A stretch of DNA of 64,000 nucleotides from Rhodobiaceae bacterium (lineage in GTDB: Bacteria; Pseudomonadota; Alphaproteobacteria; Rhizobiales; JAKPQE01), in the NCBI GenBank assembly GCA_028278505.1, contig JANQEG010000062.1, forward strand, positions 28,762-92,761, given 5' to 3'. The notes beneath the pieces were generated by a model. That model did not search any database. It worked only from the letters and a program-made list of their open reading frames with translations, and was not told the DNA's origin. This document shows, one piece after another, positions 51,818 to 60,755 of the stretch (positions within the stretch are counted from its first letter, which is position 1; the number at the start of each line of letters is the position of its first letter). A program made the position numbers and the translations under genes.

Positions 51818-54564
51818 CCGCAAAGATCGCGTTTTCCCTCGACGGCCGATCCGTCACCGCCGCGCCGGACGAGAGCCTCTGGCAGGTGGCGAAGCGGGAA
51901 GGCAACACCATCCCCCATCTCTGCCATAAAGACGCGCCCGGCTACCGCGCCGACGGCAATTGCCGCGCCTGCATGGTCGAGATCGAGGGCGAGCGGGTAC
52001 TCGCCGCCTCCTGCCAGCGCAAACCGGCCGAGGGGATGGTGGTCAGGACCGACACCGCACGGGCTGAAAAGGCGCGGCAAATGGTGTTCGAACTGCTGCT
52101 CGCCGACCAGCCGGCAAGGGCGCAAGCGCATGATCAGGCGGCGCCGTTCTGGGCCTGGGTCGCGCAAATGGGTGTTCAGCCGACCAACCGGTATGCGCCG
52201 CGCCCGGCGCCGGCGCCCGATCCCTCGCATCCGGCAATGGCGGTCAATCTCGACGCCTGCATCGCCTGCGGGCTGTGCGTGCGCGCCTGCCGCGAGGTCC
52301 AGGTCAACGACGTCATCGGCATGGCCGAGCGCGGCCACCATGCCATGCCCGTATTCGATTTCGACGATCCGATGGGCGCCTCGACCTGCGTTGCCTGCGG
52401 CGAATGCGTCGCCGCCTGCCCGACCGGGGCGCTGATGCCGAAATCGATCGTCGATGAAAAAACCGGCGTCGGGTCGCGCGGCGCCGATGAAACGGTGCGG
52501 TCGGTCTGCCCCTATTGCGGGGTCGGCTGCCAGATCGATTACAAGATCCGCGACGGCAGCATCGCCTATGTCGAAGGCGCCGACGGCCCGGCCAACGAGA
52601 ACCGGCTCTGCGTCAAGGGCCGGTTCGGCTTCGACTATATCCATTCACCGCTGCGCCTGACCCGGCCGCTGATCCGCAAAGACGGCGCGGAAAAGGGCCT
52701 CAACGTCGACCCGGCCGATACGCTGACCCATTTCCGCGAGGCGAGCTGGGAGGAAGCGCTTGATGTCGCCGCCGCCGGGCTCGCTAAGCTGCGCGATGAG
52801 GCCGGCGGCCGCGCGATCGCCGGATTCGGCTCGGCCAAATGCTCCAACGAGGAGGCCTATCTCTTCCAGAAGCTGATCCGCACCGGCTTCGGCCACAACA
52901 ATGTCGATCATTGCACGCGGCTCTGCCACGCCTCCTCGGTCGCTGCGCTGATGGAGGGCATCGGCTCGGGCGGCGTCACGGCGCCGTTCAACGAATGCGC
53001 CAATGCCGATTTGATCATCGTCATCGGCGCCAATCCGGGCGAGAACCATCCGGTGGCGGCGACCTATTTCAAGCAGGCGGCCAGGCGCGGCGCCAAGCTG
53101 ATCGTCATGGACCCGCGCGGCCAGGCGCTCGAACGCCACGCCACTTATATGCTGCAATTCCGGCCCGGCGCCGATGTCGCCCTGCTCGATGCGATGATGA
53201 ACGTGATCGTCGAAGAGGACCTCTACGACACCCAGTACATCCAGGCGCATACGGAGGGCTTCGCCGCACTCAAGGACCATCTCGCCGGGTTCACGCCGGA
53301 GAGGATGGCGCCGGTCTGCGGCATCGATGCAGGGACGATCCGCGACGTGGCCCGCGCCTATGCGCGCGCCGACCGGGCGATCATCTTCTGGGGCATGGGC
53401 GTCTCCCAGCACGTGCACGGCACCGACAATGCCCGCTGCCTGATTTCGCTGGCCATGATCACCGGCCATGTCGGCCGCCCCGGCACCGGCCTGCATCCCT
53501 TACGCGGCCAGAACAACGTCCAGGGCGCCTCCGATGCCGGGCTGATCCCGCTCGTCTTCCCGGACTATGCCAAGGTCGGCGAGGCCGCCCACCGCGAACG
53601 GTTCGAAAAGCTCTGGGGGGCCCAACTCGACCCGCAGCCCGGGCTGACCGTGGTCGAGATCATCAATGCGGCGGCGCGCGGGCAAATCCGCGGCATGTAC
53701 ATCATGGGCGAGAACCCGGCGATGTCCGATCCCGATGCCGGCCACGCCCGTGAAGCGCTGGCTGCGCTCGATCATCTCGTCGTCCAGGACATCTTTATGA
53801 CCGAGACGGCGATGTTCGCCGACGTGGTGCTGCCGGCGACCGCCTGGCCGGAGAAGACCGGGACGGTCACCAACACCAACCGCCAGGTGCAGATGGGCCG
53901 CAAGGCCGTCGATGCGCCCGGCGAGGCACGCGCCGACTGGGCGATCACCGTCGACCTTGCCCGTCGCCTCGGCCTTGACTGGGCTTACGAGCACCCGGCC
54001 GACGTCTTCGCCGAGATGAAGCGGGCGATGCCGTCGCTCGACAACATCACCTGGGAACGGCTGGAGGCGGAAAACGTCGTCACCTATCCGTGTCCGGCGC
54101 CCGACCATCCGGGCGAGGGCGTCGTCTTCGGCGATGGTTTTCCGACGGCGTCGGGCCGCGCCCTTCTGGTGCCGGCCGCCGTCACCCCGCCGGCCGAACT
54201 GCCGGACGAGACCTATCCCTTCGTGCTGACCACCGGGCGCCAGCTCGAACACTGGCATACGGGCGCGATGACCAGGCGGGCCGCGGTGCTCGACCGGCTC
54301 GAGCCGGGTCCGGCGGCGAGCCTCCATCCGGCGACGTTAAAGCGCCTCGGCATCAGTGCCGGCGACGAGATCACCGTGGAGACGCGGCGCGGCGCGATTA
54401 CGCTCATGGCGCGGGCCGATACGGCGCTGCAGGAGGACATGATCTTCATTCCGTTCGCCTATGTGGAGGCGGCCGCCAACATCCTGACCAATCCGCAGCT
54501 CGATCCTTTCGGCAAGATCCCCGAGTATAAGTTCTGCGCGGCACGGATCGCCCCGGCCGCCTGA
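51814..54564 (+). CDS. fdh1A: Formate dehydrogenase alpha subunit, molybdopterin (Mo/W), Fdh1A-like
   Basis: The product is 916 residues. The N-terminal NuoG-like part has a [2Fe-2S] domain (CHKDAPGYRADGNCRACMVE) and two [4Fe-4S] motifs (CIACGLCVRACREVQ and CVACGECVAACPTGAL). The catalytic part has a further [4Fe-4S] site (CPYCGVGCQID...NRLCVKGRFG), the active-site Cys in VDHCTRLCHASSV (about residue 366; Cys, not selenocysteine) and a molybdopterin guanine dinucleotide C-terminal domain (PFVLTTGRQLEHWHTGAMTRR). It oxidises formate to CO2. No fdhD, fdsC or fdsG gene adjoins it. Metal choice (Mo or W) cannot be read from sequence. Confidence 0.95.
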   Translation: MTAKIAFSLDGRSVTAAPDESLWQVAKREGNTIPHLCHKDAPGYRADGNCRACMVEIEGERVLAASCQRKPAEGMVVRTDTARAEKARQMVFELLLADQPARAQAHDQAAPFWAWVAQMGVQPTNRYAPRPAPAPDPSHPAMAVNLDACIACGLCVRACREVQVNDVIGMAERGHHAMPVFDFDDPMGASTCVACGECVAACPTGALMPKSIVDEKTGVGSRGADETVRSVCPYCGVGCQIDYKIRDGSIAYVEGADGPANENRLCVKGRFGFDYIHSPLRLTRPLIRKDGAEKGLNVDPADTLTHFREASWEEALDVAAAGLAKLRDEAGGRAIAGFGSAKCSNEEAYLFQKLIRTGFGHNNVDHCTRLCHASSVAALMEGIGSGGVTAPFNECANADLIIVIGANPGENHPVAATYFKQAARRGAKLIVMDPRGQALERHATYMLQFRPGADVALLDAMMNVIVEEDLYDTQYIQAHTEGFAALKDHLAGFTPERMAPVCGIDAGTIRDVARAYARADRAIIFWGMGVSQHVHGTDNARCLISLAMITGHVGRPGTGLHPLRGQNNVQGASDAGLIPLVFPDYAKVGEAAHRERFEKLWGAQLDPQPGLTVVEIINAAARGQIRGMYIMGENPAMSDPDAGHAREALAALDHLVVQDIFMTETAMFADVVLPATAWPEKTGTVTNTNRQVQMGRKAVDAPGEARADWAITVDLARRLGLDWAYEHPADVFAEMKRAMPSLDNITWERLEAENVVTYPCPAPDHPGEGVVFGDGFPTASGRALLVPAAVTPPAELPDETYPFVLTTGRQLEHWHTGAMTRRAAVLDRLEPGPAASLHPATLKRLGISAGDEITVETRRGAITLMARADTALQEDMIFIPFAYVEAAANILTNPQLDPFGKIPEYKFCAARIAPAA

Positions 54565-54567
54565 GAC

Positions 54568-54583
54568 AGCGCCCGGAGGCGCT
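54568..54583 (+). terminator. Short hairpin after fdh1A
   Basis: AGCGCC-CGGA-GGCGCT forms a 6-bp stem 4 bp past the stop, without a T-run. Weak terminator candidate. Confidence 0.35.
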
Positions 54584-54713
54584 CGCCGCAACCTGTCGCA
54601 CGGGAAAGATGCAAAACTGGTAAGCCGGCACCGGCGTGCCTACATGGGCTATGGCGCAAACATCTGCCATAACCGGCGGGTGCGCCGGAGGGAATCGGTC
54701 GAGGAGGATGCAG

Positions 54714-55799
54714 ATGGCGAAAATCCGTTTCGATGAAATCGAAAAGAACCTGGAGGGCGTGCGGATCGAAATCGCCGACTCGGTTGAGAAGCAGCAGCAG
54801 ATCGACGAAAGGCTGAACAAAATCCTCGGCGAGACCGAACTGAAGGAGGTGGTGGTCGACACCGCCGATGCGGATTTCGAGGCGGTGATGAAGAACAGCG
54901 AGGCGGCGCAGGCCAACATCGCCGCGCTGATCCACGGCCTTGACGAAATCACCCGCGCCTTCGGCTCCGAATTCGAACAGATGTCGAAGCCGACATTCGG
55001 CGAAACGATGATGGGCTGGTTCTCGAAGCGCAAATCCGAAGAGATGCGGTCGGCGCGCGTCCGCGAGGCCGATATCCGCACCAATCTCAACGAACTGATC
55101 CGCAAATCGGATGTCATCCGCACCCTGCTCGAAGAGCAGCTCGCCATTCTCGACGACCGCAACGACAGGACCCGGAGCGCGCATTCCAGCGTGCTCGACC
55201 GCGCCCGGGAGCTCGCCGGCGAGATCGACGGGTTGCAGGGGCGGCTCGACGAACTCGGTCCGAACATCGCCGAGATCGATGCCCGGCTTGCGGACGCGAC
55301 CGGCGAGGCGCTGAAGGCGATCGAGGCGGAGCGGGCGCAAGCCGCGATCGACTACAACGATGCCCAGGCCAAGCTGCAGGAACTGACGGCCGTGCAGCAG
55401 TCGCTAGAGCGCTACGCCGCGCAATACGAGAACTACGTGGAAAGCCTGACCAAGCAGTCGGCGGCCCAGCGCACGCTGATCCACAAGCTCGAAATCGACA
55501 CCGAACAGCGCTCGGTGATGTATGACGCGCTGACCGAATCGATCCGCACCAGCGAGCAGCAGAACGTCGCCCACCGCATCGACGATGTCGGCCGCGAAAC
55601 CGACGCCCAGGCCGATGCGATGATGACCCAGATCGGCATTTCCTCTGAAAACCGGATCGTCGGCATGATGGAGAGCCACGAGATCTTCATGAAGCGTACC
55701 GCGGAAATCCGCAAGAAAGGCGAGATCGCCAACGCCGAATTCACCCGCCGGTTTTCAGAGATTCTGGAAAAGGTCGATACGGGTAAGTATGTCGGCTAA
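54714..55799 (+). CDS. Coiled-coil protein of unknown function (possibly TelA-like)
   Basis: A 361-residue acidic, soluble, almost wholly helical protein. It opens AKIRFDEIEKNLEGVRIEIADSVEKQQQ and has long heptad-like stretches (about 130-290: DRARELAGEIDGLQGRLDELGPN, AQAAIDYNDAQAKLQELTAVQQSLERYAAQYENYV). There is no signal peptide or membrane helix. The length and helical layout recall toxic-anion-resistance (TelA/KlaA) proteins, but I see no decisive motif. GAGGAGG sits 6 bp before ATG 54714. First gene of a five-gene rightward cluster with an AAA+ ATPase. Confidence 0.78.
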   Translation: MAKIRFDEIEKNLEGVRIEIADSVEKQQQIDERLNKILGETELKEVVVDTADADFEAVMKNSEAAQANIAALIHGLDEITRAFGSEFEQMSKPTFGETMMGWFSKRKSEEMRSARVREADIRTNLNELIRKSDVIRTLLEEQLAILDDRNDRTRSAHSSVLDRARELAGEIDGLQGRLDELGPNIAEIDARLADATGEALKAIEAERAQAAIDYNDAQAKLQELTAVQQSLERYAAQYENYVESLTKQSAAQRTLIHKLEIDTEQRSVMYDALTESIRTSEQQNVAHRIDDVGRETDAQADAMMTQIGISSENRIVGMMESHEIFMKRTAEIRKKGEIANAEFTRRFSEILEKVDTGKYVG

Positions 55800-55832
55800 C
55801 AGATGCATCGTCCACTGCGGAACCGCCGGCCC

Positions 55833-55970
55833 AAAGCCCTCTCCCCTCTGGGGAGAGGGTTGGGTGAGGGGTCGTCATATGACAAAAGCCAATCACCCTC
55901 ACCCGACGTCGACCAGCGGCTCAGCTTCGCTTCACCGGGTCTCCGTATCCCTCTCCCTCAAGGGAGAGGG
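55833..55970. repeat. Intergenic repeat, copy 1 of a direct pair
   Basis: About 138 bp with palindromic ends (CCCTCTCCCC...GGGGAGAGGG at the left, CCCTCTCCCTCAAGGGAGAGGG at the right) and an internal CAGCTTCGCTTCACCGGGTC segment. Nearly the same sequence recurs at 57320-57452 in the same orientation. The family is a common Rhizobiales intergenic element. Confidence 0.85.
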
Positions 55971-56050
55971 AAAGATCCGTTGTCGCGTCGGATGCAATAG
56001 TACTCCAACGGCGTGGTGCGTCCTTAGCGACGCCGAACGGACATTGCCCG

Positions 56051-57094
56051 ATGACGCCTAGGACCGACACCGCCCGGGCGCTCTATTTCCGCACGCTGGA
56101 GCGGGTCTCCGGCGTGCTCGCGGGCTTTTCGGAAGGCACGTCGGCGGAAACGTTTTCGCGGCTAAGGAATCTCTTCCGGCTGATCGATCTGCGCACCGCG
56201 GCCGGCGATCCGCCCAAGACCGACAGGATCAATTCCGGGTTTCCGATCCTGAAGGAAGTGGTCTCGATCGCCAATGACCGCAAGCACGGCCTTCCCGGAA
56301 ATCCGACCGCCGATCCGGAGCGGCTGCGCACCGACATGCTCGACCAGATGCTGGCGCGGCGGCGGTTGCCGAGCCCGCATATGATCGCGGAGATGGCGCG
56401 GGCGGTCTATGCGGCGGCGCTGAACCAGGATCCCGACATTGTGTTCATGTCCGATGTCCGCAATTCGCATAGCTGGATGAAGGCCGGGAACGCCTATTGG
56501 ATGTGGTGGGACCATTGGGACGGGCCGACCTCGCGGCCGGTCCGCTGCGCCGCCGTGTTCGACGTCAACAGCGACGATGTGCACAACAAGGATCGGCTGG
56601 AACCGGCGATCGTCCGGGTCGCCGAAATTGCGGCCGCCTATACCGGCATCGGCTTCTTGTTGTCGACGCTCGCCGGCGAGATCGACGAGGGCGTCGAAGA
56701 CCTGCGGCTGAAATCGCTGAAGCGGGTCGCGGTCGGTCCGTTCGTGTCGCCGGTGTTTTCCGAGATCGAGGACCCGATCGCCGGTCTCGTCGCCGATGCG
56801 GACGATCTCGACGATGCCTGGGCGCTGCGCTGGGTGATCGAGACGATCGTCTCGGCCGGCACGACGCGAGTTGCCGGTGGGTTCTTCTCGCGGGCGCGGA
56901 CGCGAGAGAAATTCGTCATCACCAAGCGCGACCCGGCCTGCGAAAGCCGCGGCATTACCGAATTCGAATCGAATATCGCCATGCCGCACGGCATTTATCA
57001 GCGGGTGAGCGACAGCAGCGAGCGTCGGACGCTGCTCGCCGGGTCCAGGCCCTGCGTGGTGACCCCGGCCGGCCGGCTGATCGAGAACGTCTGA
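56051..57094 (+). CDS. Conserved hypothetical protein in the AAA+ cluster
   Basis: A 347-residue soluble protein that I do not recognise. Visible features are a helical N-terminus (TARALYFRTLERVSGVLAGFSEG), a Trp-rich stretch (NSHSWMKAGNAYWMWWDHWDG, about 138-158), acidic loops (VADADDLDDAWALRWVIE) and a basic C-terminal third. There is no signal peptide or transmembrane helix and no obvious catalytic motif. Repeat elements flank it on both sides, so it may be a later addition to the cluster. Confidence 0.7.
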   Translation: MTPRTDTARALYFRTLERVSGVLAGFSEGTSAETFSRLRNLFRLIDLRTAAGDPPKTDRINSGFPILKEVVSIANDRKHGLPGNPTADPERLRTDMLDQMLARRRLPSPHMIAEMARAVYAAALNQDPDIVFMSDVRNSHSWMKAGNAYWMWWDHWDGPTSRPVRCAAVFDVNSDDVHNKDRLEPAIVRVAEIAAAYTGIGFLLSTLAGEIDEGVEDLRLKSLKRVAVGPFVSPVFSEIEDPIAGLVADADDLDDAWALRWVIETIVSAGTTRVAGGFFSRARTREKFVITKRDPACESRGITEFESNIAMPHGIYQRVSDSSERRTLLAGSRPCVVTPAGRLIENV

Positions 57095-57133
57095 ATGGTG
57101 ACAGCGATGAGTAGCCGGCGAAATATGGTTGAG

Positions 57134-57292
57134 GATTGCCTCACCCCTCCCCCTTGCGGGGAGGGGTCGGGGGTGGGGGTTAAAAGAGAAGACAGCAACG
57201 CTGCTGATCTGCGAACATTTTGGTATTACCCCCACCCGGCCGGCGCTGACGCGCCGTCCACCCTCCCCACAAGGGGGAGGGTTGTTTGGGCG
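57134..57292. repeat. Intergenic palindromic repeat, second family
   Basis: The left end CTCCCCCTTGCGGGGAGG and the right end CCTCCCCACAAGGGGGAGG are inward-facing inverted repeats around a ~100-bp centre that includes an AT-rich patch. The style is that of another widespread Rhizobiales intergenic element, different from the CTCTCCC family beside it. Confidence 0.75.
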
Positions 57293-57319
57293 GAATACCC
57301 CCGGATGCCAACACTCTCC

Positions 57320-57452
57320 AAAGCCCTCTCCCCTTGGGGGAGAGGGTTGGGTGAGGGGGCTAAGAAAAAAACCATCACCCTCACCCGACTTCGACCAACG
57401 GTTCAGCTTCGCTTCACCGGGTCTCCATACCCCTCTCCCTCAAGGGAGAGGG
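57320..57452. repeat. Intergenic repeat, copy 2 of a direct pair
   Basis: A direct copy of 55833-55970 with a slightly shorter, A-rich centre. Both ends and the CAGCTTCGCTTCACCGGGTC segment are conserved. The pair brackets the hypothetical gene at 56051-57094. Confidence 0.85.
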
Positions 57453-57508
57453 CATATCTGGCAGGCGCCGACATCCGGACCCGAAAGAACTTGAGGTAGC
57501 GCGACACC

Positions 57509-59401
57509 ATGGAAAGCCGGTCGGTCCGCATTCCCGAGGCGCGCATCCGCGAGCATTACGACACAGCGCTCGGCATCATGGCCAATGCGGAGACGGTGGA
57601 GGCTGCGCCGCAAACCGCGCAGAAAGGCCGGATCCGCTATGTCAGCCCGCTCGGCAGCGGCGGGGTGGGACCGAAAAAGCGCAGCCGCACCGATTTCGCC
57701 GCGGTGCTTGCCAGCGACGACGACACGCTGCTTTCGCCGGAGCGCCACGCCATTCTCTATGAGACGCGACGGGCGATCGCCGTCGGGCTGGCGATCAGCG
57801 AGTATTTCGTCGAGCCGCTCGGCTATCTCGATCTCGGCGCCCGCAACAAGGCGGGCACGCTGCACGGCGCCGATCTCGACCGGTTCCGGGCACTTGTCCG
57901 GGCGAAGGCGCTGGTCGCGACCTTTGCCGCCGCCGCCCACCTTTTCGCCATGCGGGCGACGGCACCGACCGGCGCGCCGGCGCCGCTCGGCGAGGTCCCG
58001 AATGACAGCACCAATGACGCGCTCGGCTGGTTCGTAAGCCGGCTTGCGAGCGCCGTCAAAGGCGTCGGCGACGACGCCATCGACGAGACGGTCGCCCGGC
58101 TCGCCGCCGACGCTATGGACGCGGTCGAGGCCGACGCCCATTCGGCCATGGGTGCCGATATTCCGGCGTTCGAGGCGGTCGCCTATGCGGTCGAGGCCGA
58201 CGACTTCCATTTGCACGGTTTTGCCCGGCCCGGCTCGGCCGCCAAGCGGCGGCGGGTCGAAATCCCGTTCAAGCAGCCGCACGAGGTGGTCGGCAACCAC
58301 ATCGCCAAGGCGCAGGCGCTGAAGCTCGCCCGCATGCTCGCCTCCTACGATTTCGAGGCACGCAAGAACCCGTTCGTCGAACTCGGCGGCTTCATCTTCA
58401 CCGTCATGGGCGACGGCTATCCGGGCACCGGCAAGACGACGCTGATCCAGATGATCGCCGGGCTCGTCAATTCCTATTGCGAGATGGCCGGCTACCCGTT
58501 CCATTTCGAGAATTTCGGCATCGACCAGATCTCGGAGTATCAGGGCAAGTCGGGCCAGAACTGCAAGGCGTTCATCGAGCGGGTGCTCGATCCGCGCGCG
58601 ATCGCCTTCGGCACCGTCGACGACATCGACCAGGTCGCCGGCAAGCGCGACGACCATCGATCCTCCGGCGGCCAGCAGGAGGTCACCGCGGTTCTGATGG
58701 AATCGCTGTCGGGGACCGGAACCGTGATCCGCGGCAATTGCGCCTTCGGCATGTTCTCCAACTATCCCGAAAAGGTCGACGACGCGCTGCGCCAGCGCGC
58801 CGGCGCTCGCTGGCTCGTCGACGGGCCGCAGACCCGCGACGACTATATCGACATCTTCCACCTGCTGATCGGCAAGAACCATTCGATCGCGCTCGGAAAG
58901 CACGATCTTTATGCGGCTCAAGAACTGAAGAAGATGGTGGCGGAGAACTATGGCCGCCATTCGGTACCGCAGGAGCATGGCCTGCGCGATGTCTGGGACG
59001 ATGTCGTCGCCGATATCGGCTCGCCGGACACGATCGCCGATATCGGCCAATATCTGCACCAGATCAAGGAACGCGAACCGCGCTTCACCGGACGGGCGAT
59101 CAAGAACATCACCGATGCGATCAAATACCGGGCGATGGATGTGGACCTGCCGGACGACTGGTTCGAGGCGCCGGAGGCCTATCTGCGCCTGCCCTATGAG
59201 CAGAAGCTCGCCATGATCGGCGAACTGCGCCGGCCGATCACCCTGGACATGGTCATCCAGGAGATCAACCGCTATGCGGATTCCGAGTTCCGCTATTCCG
59301 GCAAGACCGACGAGGCGGCGATCTCGGCCCAGGTTCGCGACATGAAGATCCGCACCGCGGCGAATGAGCGCTTCCGCCGCGACTTCGGGGATGACGGCTG
59401 A
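57509..59401 (+). CDS. AAA+ ATPase of unknown role
   Basis: A 630-residue ATPase. The N-terminal ~290 residues are helical and unassigned. The AAA domain has Walker A GYPGTGKTTLIQMIAGL (about 307-323), Walker B-like IAFGTVDDIDQVAG (about 365-378), a sensor region GNCAFGMFSNYPEKVDDALRQRAGARWLVDG (MoxR-like end of the AAA core with arginine residues), and a helical C-terminal lid region. The stop overlaps the next ATG (TGATG), so it is coupled to the DUF6638 gene. It is presumably the motor of the cluster, remodelling a partner such as the coiled-coil or DUF2333 protein. Confidence 0.85.
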   Translation: MESRSVRIPEARIREHYDTALGIMANAETVEAAPQTAQKGRIRYVSPLGSGGVGPKKRSRTDFAAVLASDDDTLLSPERHAILYETRRAIAVGLAISEYFVEPLGYLDLGARNKAGTLHGADLDRFRALVRAKALVATFAAAAHLFAMRATAPTGAPAPLGEVPNDSTNDALGWFVSRLASAVKGVGDDAIDETVARLAADAMDAVEADAHSAMGADIPAFEAVAYAVEADDFHLHGFARPGSAAKRRRVEIPFKQPHEVVGNHIAKAQALKLARMLASYDFEARKNPFVELGGFIFTVMGDGYPGTGKTTLIQMIAGLVNSYCEMAGYPFHFENFGIDQISEYQGKSGQNCKAFIERVLDPRAIAFGTVDDIDQVAGKRDDHRSSGGQQEVTAVLMESLSGTGTVIRGNCAFGMFSNYPEKVDDALRQRAGARWLVDGPQTRDDYIDIFHLLIGKNHSIALGKHDLYAAQELKKMVAENYGRHSVPQEHGLRDVWDDVVADIGSPDTIADIGQYLHQIKEREPRFTGRAIKNITDAIKYRAMDVDLPDDWFEAPEAYLRLPYEQKLAMIGELRRPITLDMVIQEINRYADSEFRYSGKTDEAAISAQVRDMKIRTAANERFRRDFGDDG

Positions 59402-60708
59402 TGGAAAAGCTGATCCGCGAGGGCCTGCGCTTCGGCGGGCTGGTGCGCGTGTCCGCGCCGCACCTGATCGAGCGCTATAACGCCGCGCTCGAAGCGTTCC
59501 GGCTGCCGCGGGTCGCGCTTGACGACTTCCATCTCGACGCCTCGGGCTATTCGCTGGAGGTCGCGGATGCGCTCGGCGACATGGACTATCTCGATCCAAA
59601 CGGCATCAACCGGCGTTTCATCATCGTCACCCCGGAGCAGCGCAACGCGCCGCTGATCGCCACCGCGTTCTCCGTCGATGCCGCGCTCTTTGAGCTCTTC
59701 TATGCGAACAACCAGGCCGCCATTGAAGCGCTGACGCTGAAGGATGCGGTCTATGGTGAGATCGAGAACCTCGTTTTCGATGTCCGCACCCCGGCCGACA
59801 TCGTCTCGATCCGCAAGGTCAGTTTCGGCGTCTACACGCCGAGCCGGCTGCTCGCCGATGCGCGCAGCCTCGAGGCGCTGACCGAGCGCTTCATGACCGA
59901 GACCGACGGCTGGCGCGACGCGACCTTGATGGCGGAGATCGTCGAAGGCGCAAAACGCTGCGGCGACATAAGGGCCAACGGCATCATCCCGGAAAAGCTC
60001 GAATTCGACTGGCCGGCGGCGTTTTTCTCCACCCATTTCGGCGGCACTTATGTGTTCCGCTATGGCAACAGCGTGCTTCTGGTCGGCGATCCCGAGCGAT
60101 TGCAGCCGCGGACGCGAAACATGCTCGTTATTGCTCGCGGCGACGGCGGCCAGATCCTCGATGCACTCGACACATTCGGGCTGATCGAGCCGTTCAATCC
60201 GCGCTGGCTCGTCGACTCCGGCATGCTGGCGCAGCGTTTTCGCATGGCGGTCGCCGCTATTCTCGGCCGCAACGGCGTCGCGTTTGCGCCGCAGGAGATC
60301 ATGGATGAGCGCTATCTCAACCGCTTGGTCCAGGAGTCGATCGATGCGATGCAGGCCGATCCGGCGTTCCGGGCGATTTCCGGGCTGCGCGGCGTCATCG
60401 GCAATGACGGCGATGCGGCCGGCATTGAGGCGACGCTCGAGCCGGCAACCAAGCTGATCTTCCGCCGCGCCCTGCCCGAACATCCGGGCGTCTGGGAGGC
60501 GAACCGGCTGATCGCGGAATTCTCCGAATTCGACGTCGTCGCCCTCTTCATCCTCAACAAGCCGCGCTTCTACGAGGTCTATGAGGCGATGTCGGCGCCG
60601 ATGCGGACTTTTGCGGTCGAGGCCGTCAAGACGGTCTACATGCCCGACGGGGTCGAGGCATCACGCCGCAAGGACGAAGTCAAGGCGCGCCTTTATGGTG
60701 CGCACTGA
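59401..60708 (+). CDS. DUF6638 family protein
   Basis: A 435-residue soluble protein beginning MEKLIREGLRFGGLVRVSAPHLIERYNAALE. Based on memory of the family it matches DUF6638. Recognisable blocks are LDDFHLDASGYSLEVADALGDMDYLDPNGINRRFIIVTPEQ and STHFGGTYVFRYGNSVLLVGDP. No catalytic motif, signal or membrane helix is evident. Translational coupling with the AAA+ gene (1-bp stop/start overlap) suggests a stoichiometric partner of the ATPase. Confidence 0.8.
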   Translation: MEKLIREGLRFGGLVRVSAPHLIERYNAALEAFRLPRVALDDFHLDASGYSLEVADALGDMDYLDPNGINRRFIIVTPEQRNAPLIATAFSVDAALFELFYANNQAAIEALTLKDAVYGEIENLVFDVRTPADIVSIRKVSFGVYTPSRLLADARSLEALTERFMTETDGWRDATLMAEIVEGAKRCGDIRANGIIPEKLEFDWPAAFFSTHFGGTYVFRYGNSVLLVGDPERLQPRTRNMLVIARGDGGQILDALDTFGLIEPFNPRWLVDSGMLAQRFRMAVAAILGRNGVAFAPQEIMDERYLNRLVQESIDAMQADPAFRAISGLRGVIGNDGDAAGIEATLEPATKLIFRRALPEHPGVWEANRLIAEFSEFDVVALFILNKPRFYEVYEAMSAPMRTFAVEAVKTVYMPDGVEASRRKDEVKARLYGAH

Positions 60709-60755
60709 GACAATGGTGGGGGGACTGGGCCCGGTTCGAACGAAGGGGACGAGCC

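Larger units (their letters stand above)
57095..57508. other. Repeat-filled intergenic region in the AAA+ cluster
   Basis: These 414 bp carry two different repeat elements (57134-57292 and 57320-57452) and no gene. The last ~50 bp lead to the ATPase start. Confidence 0.75.

Noticed and set aside
57440-59599. 719-codon minus-strand frame over the AAA+ ATPase
   Set aside because: Shadow frame; the Walker motifs lie on the plus strand.
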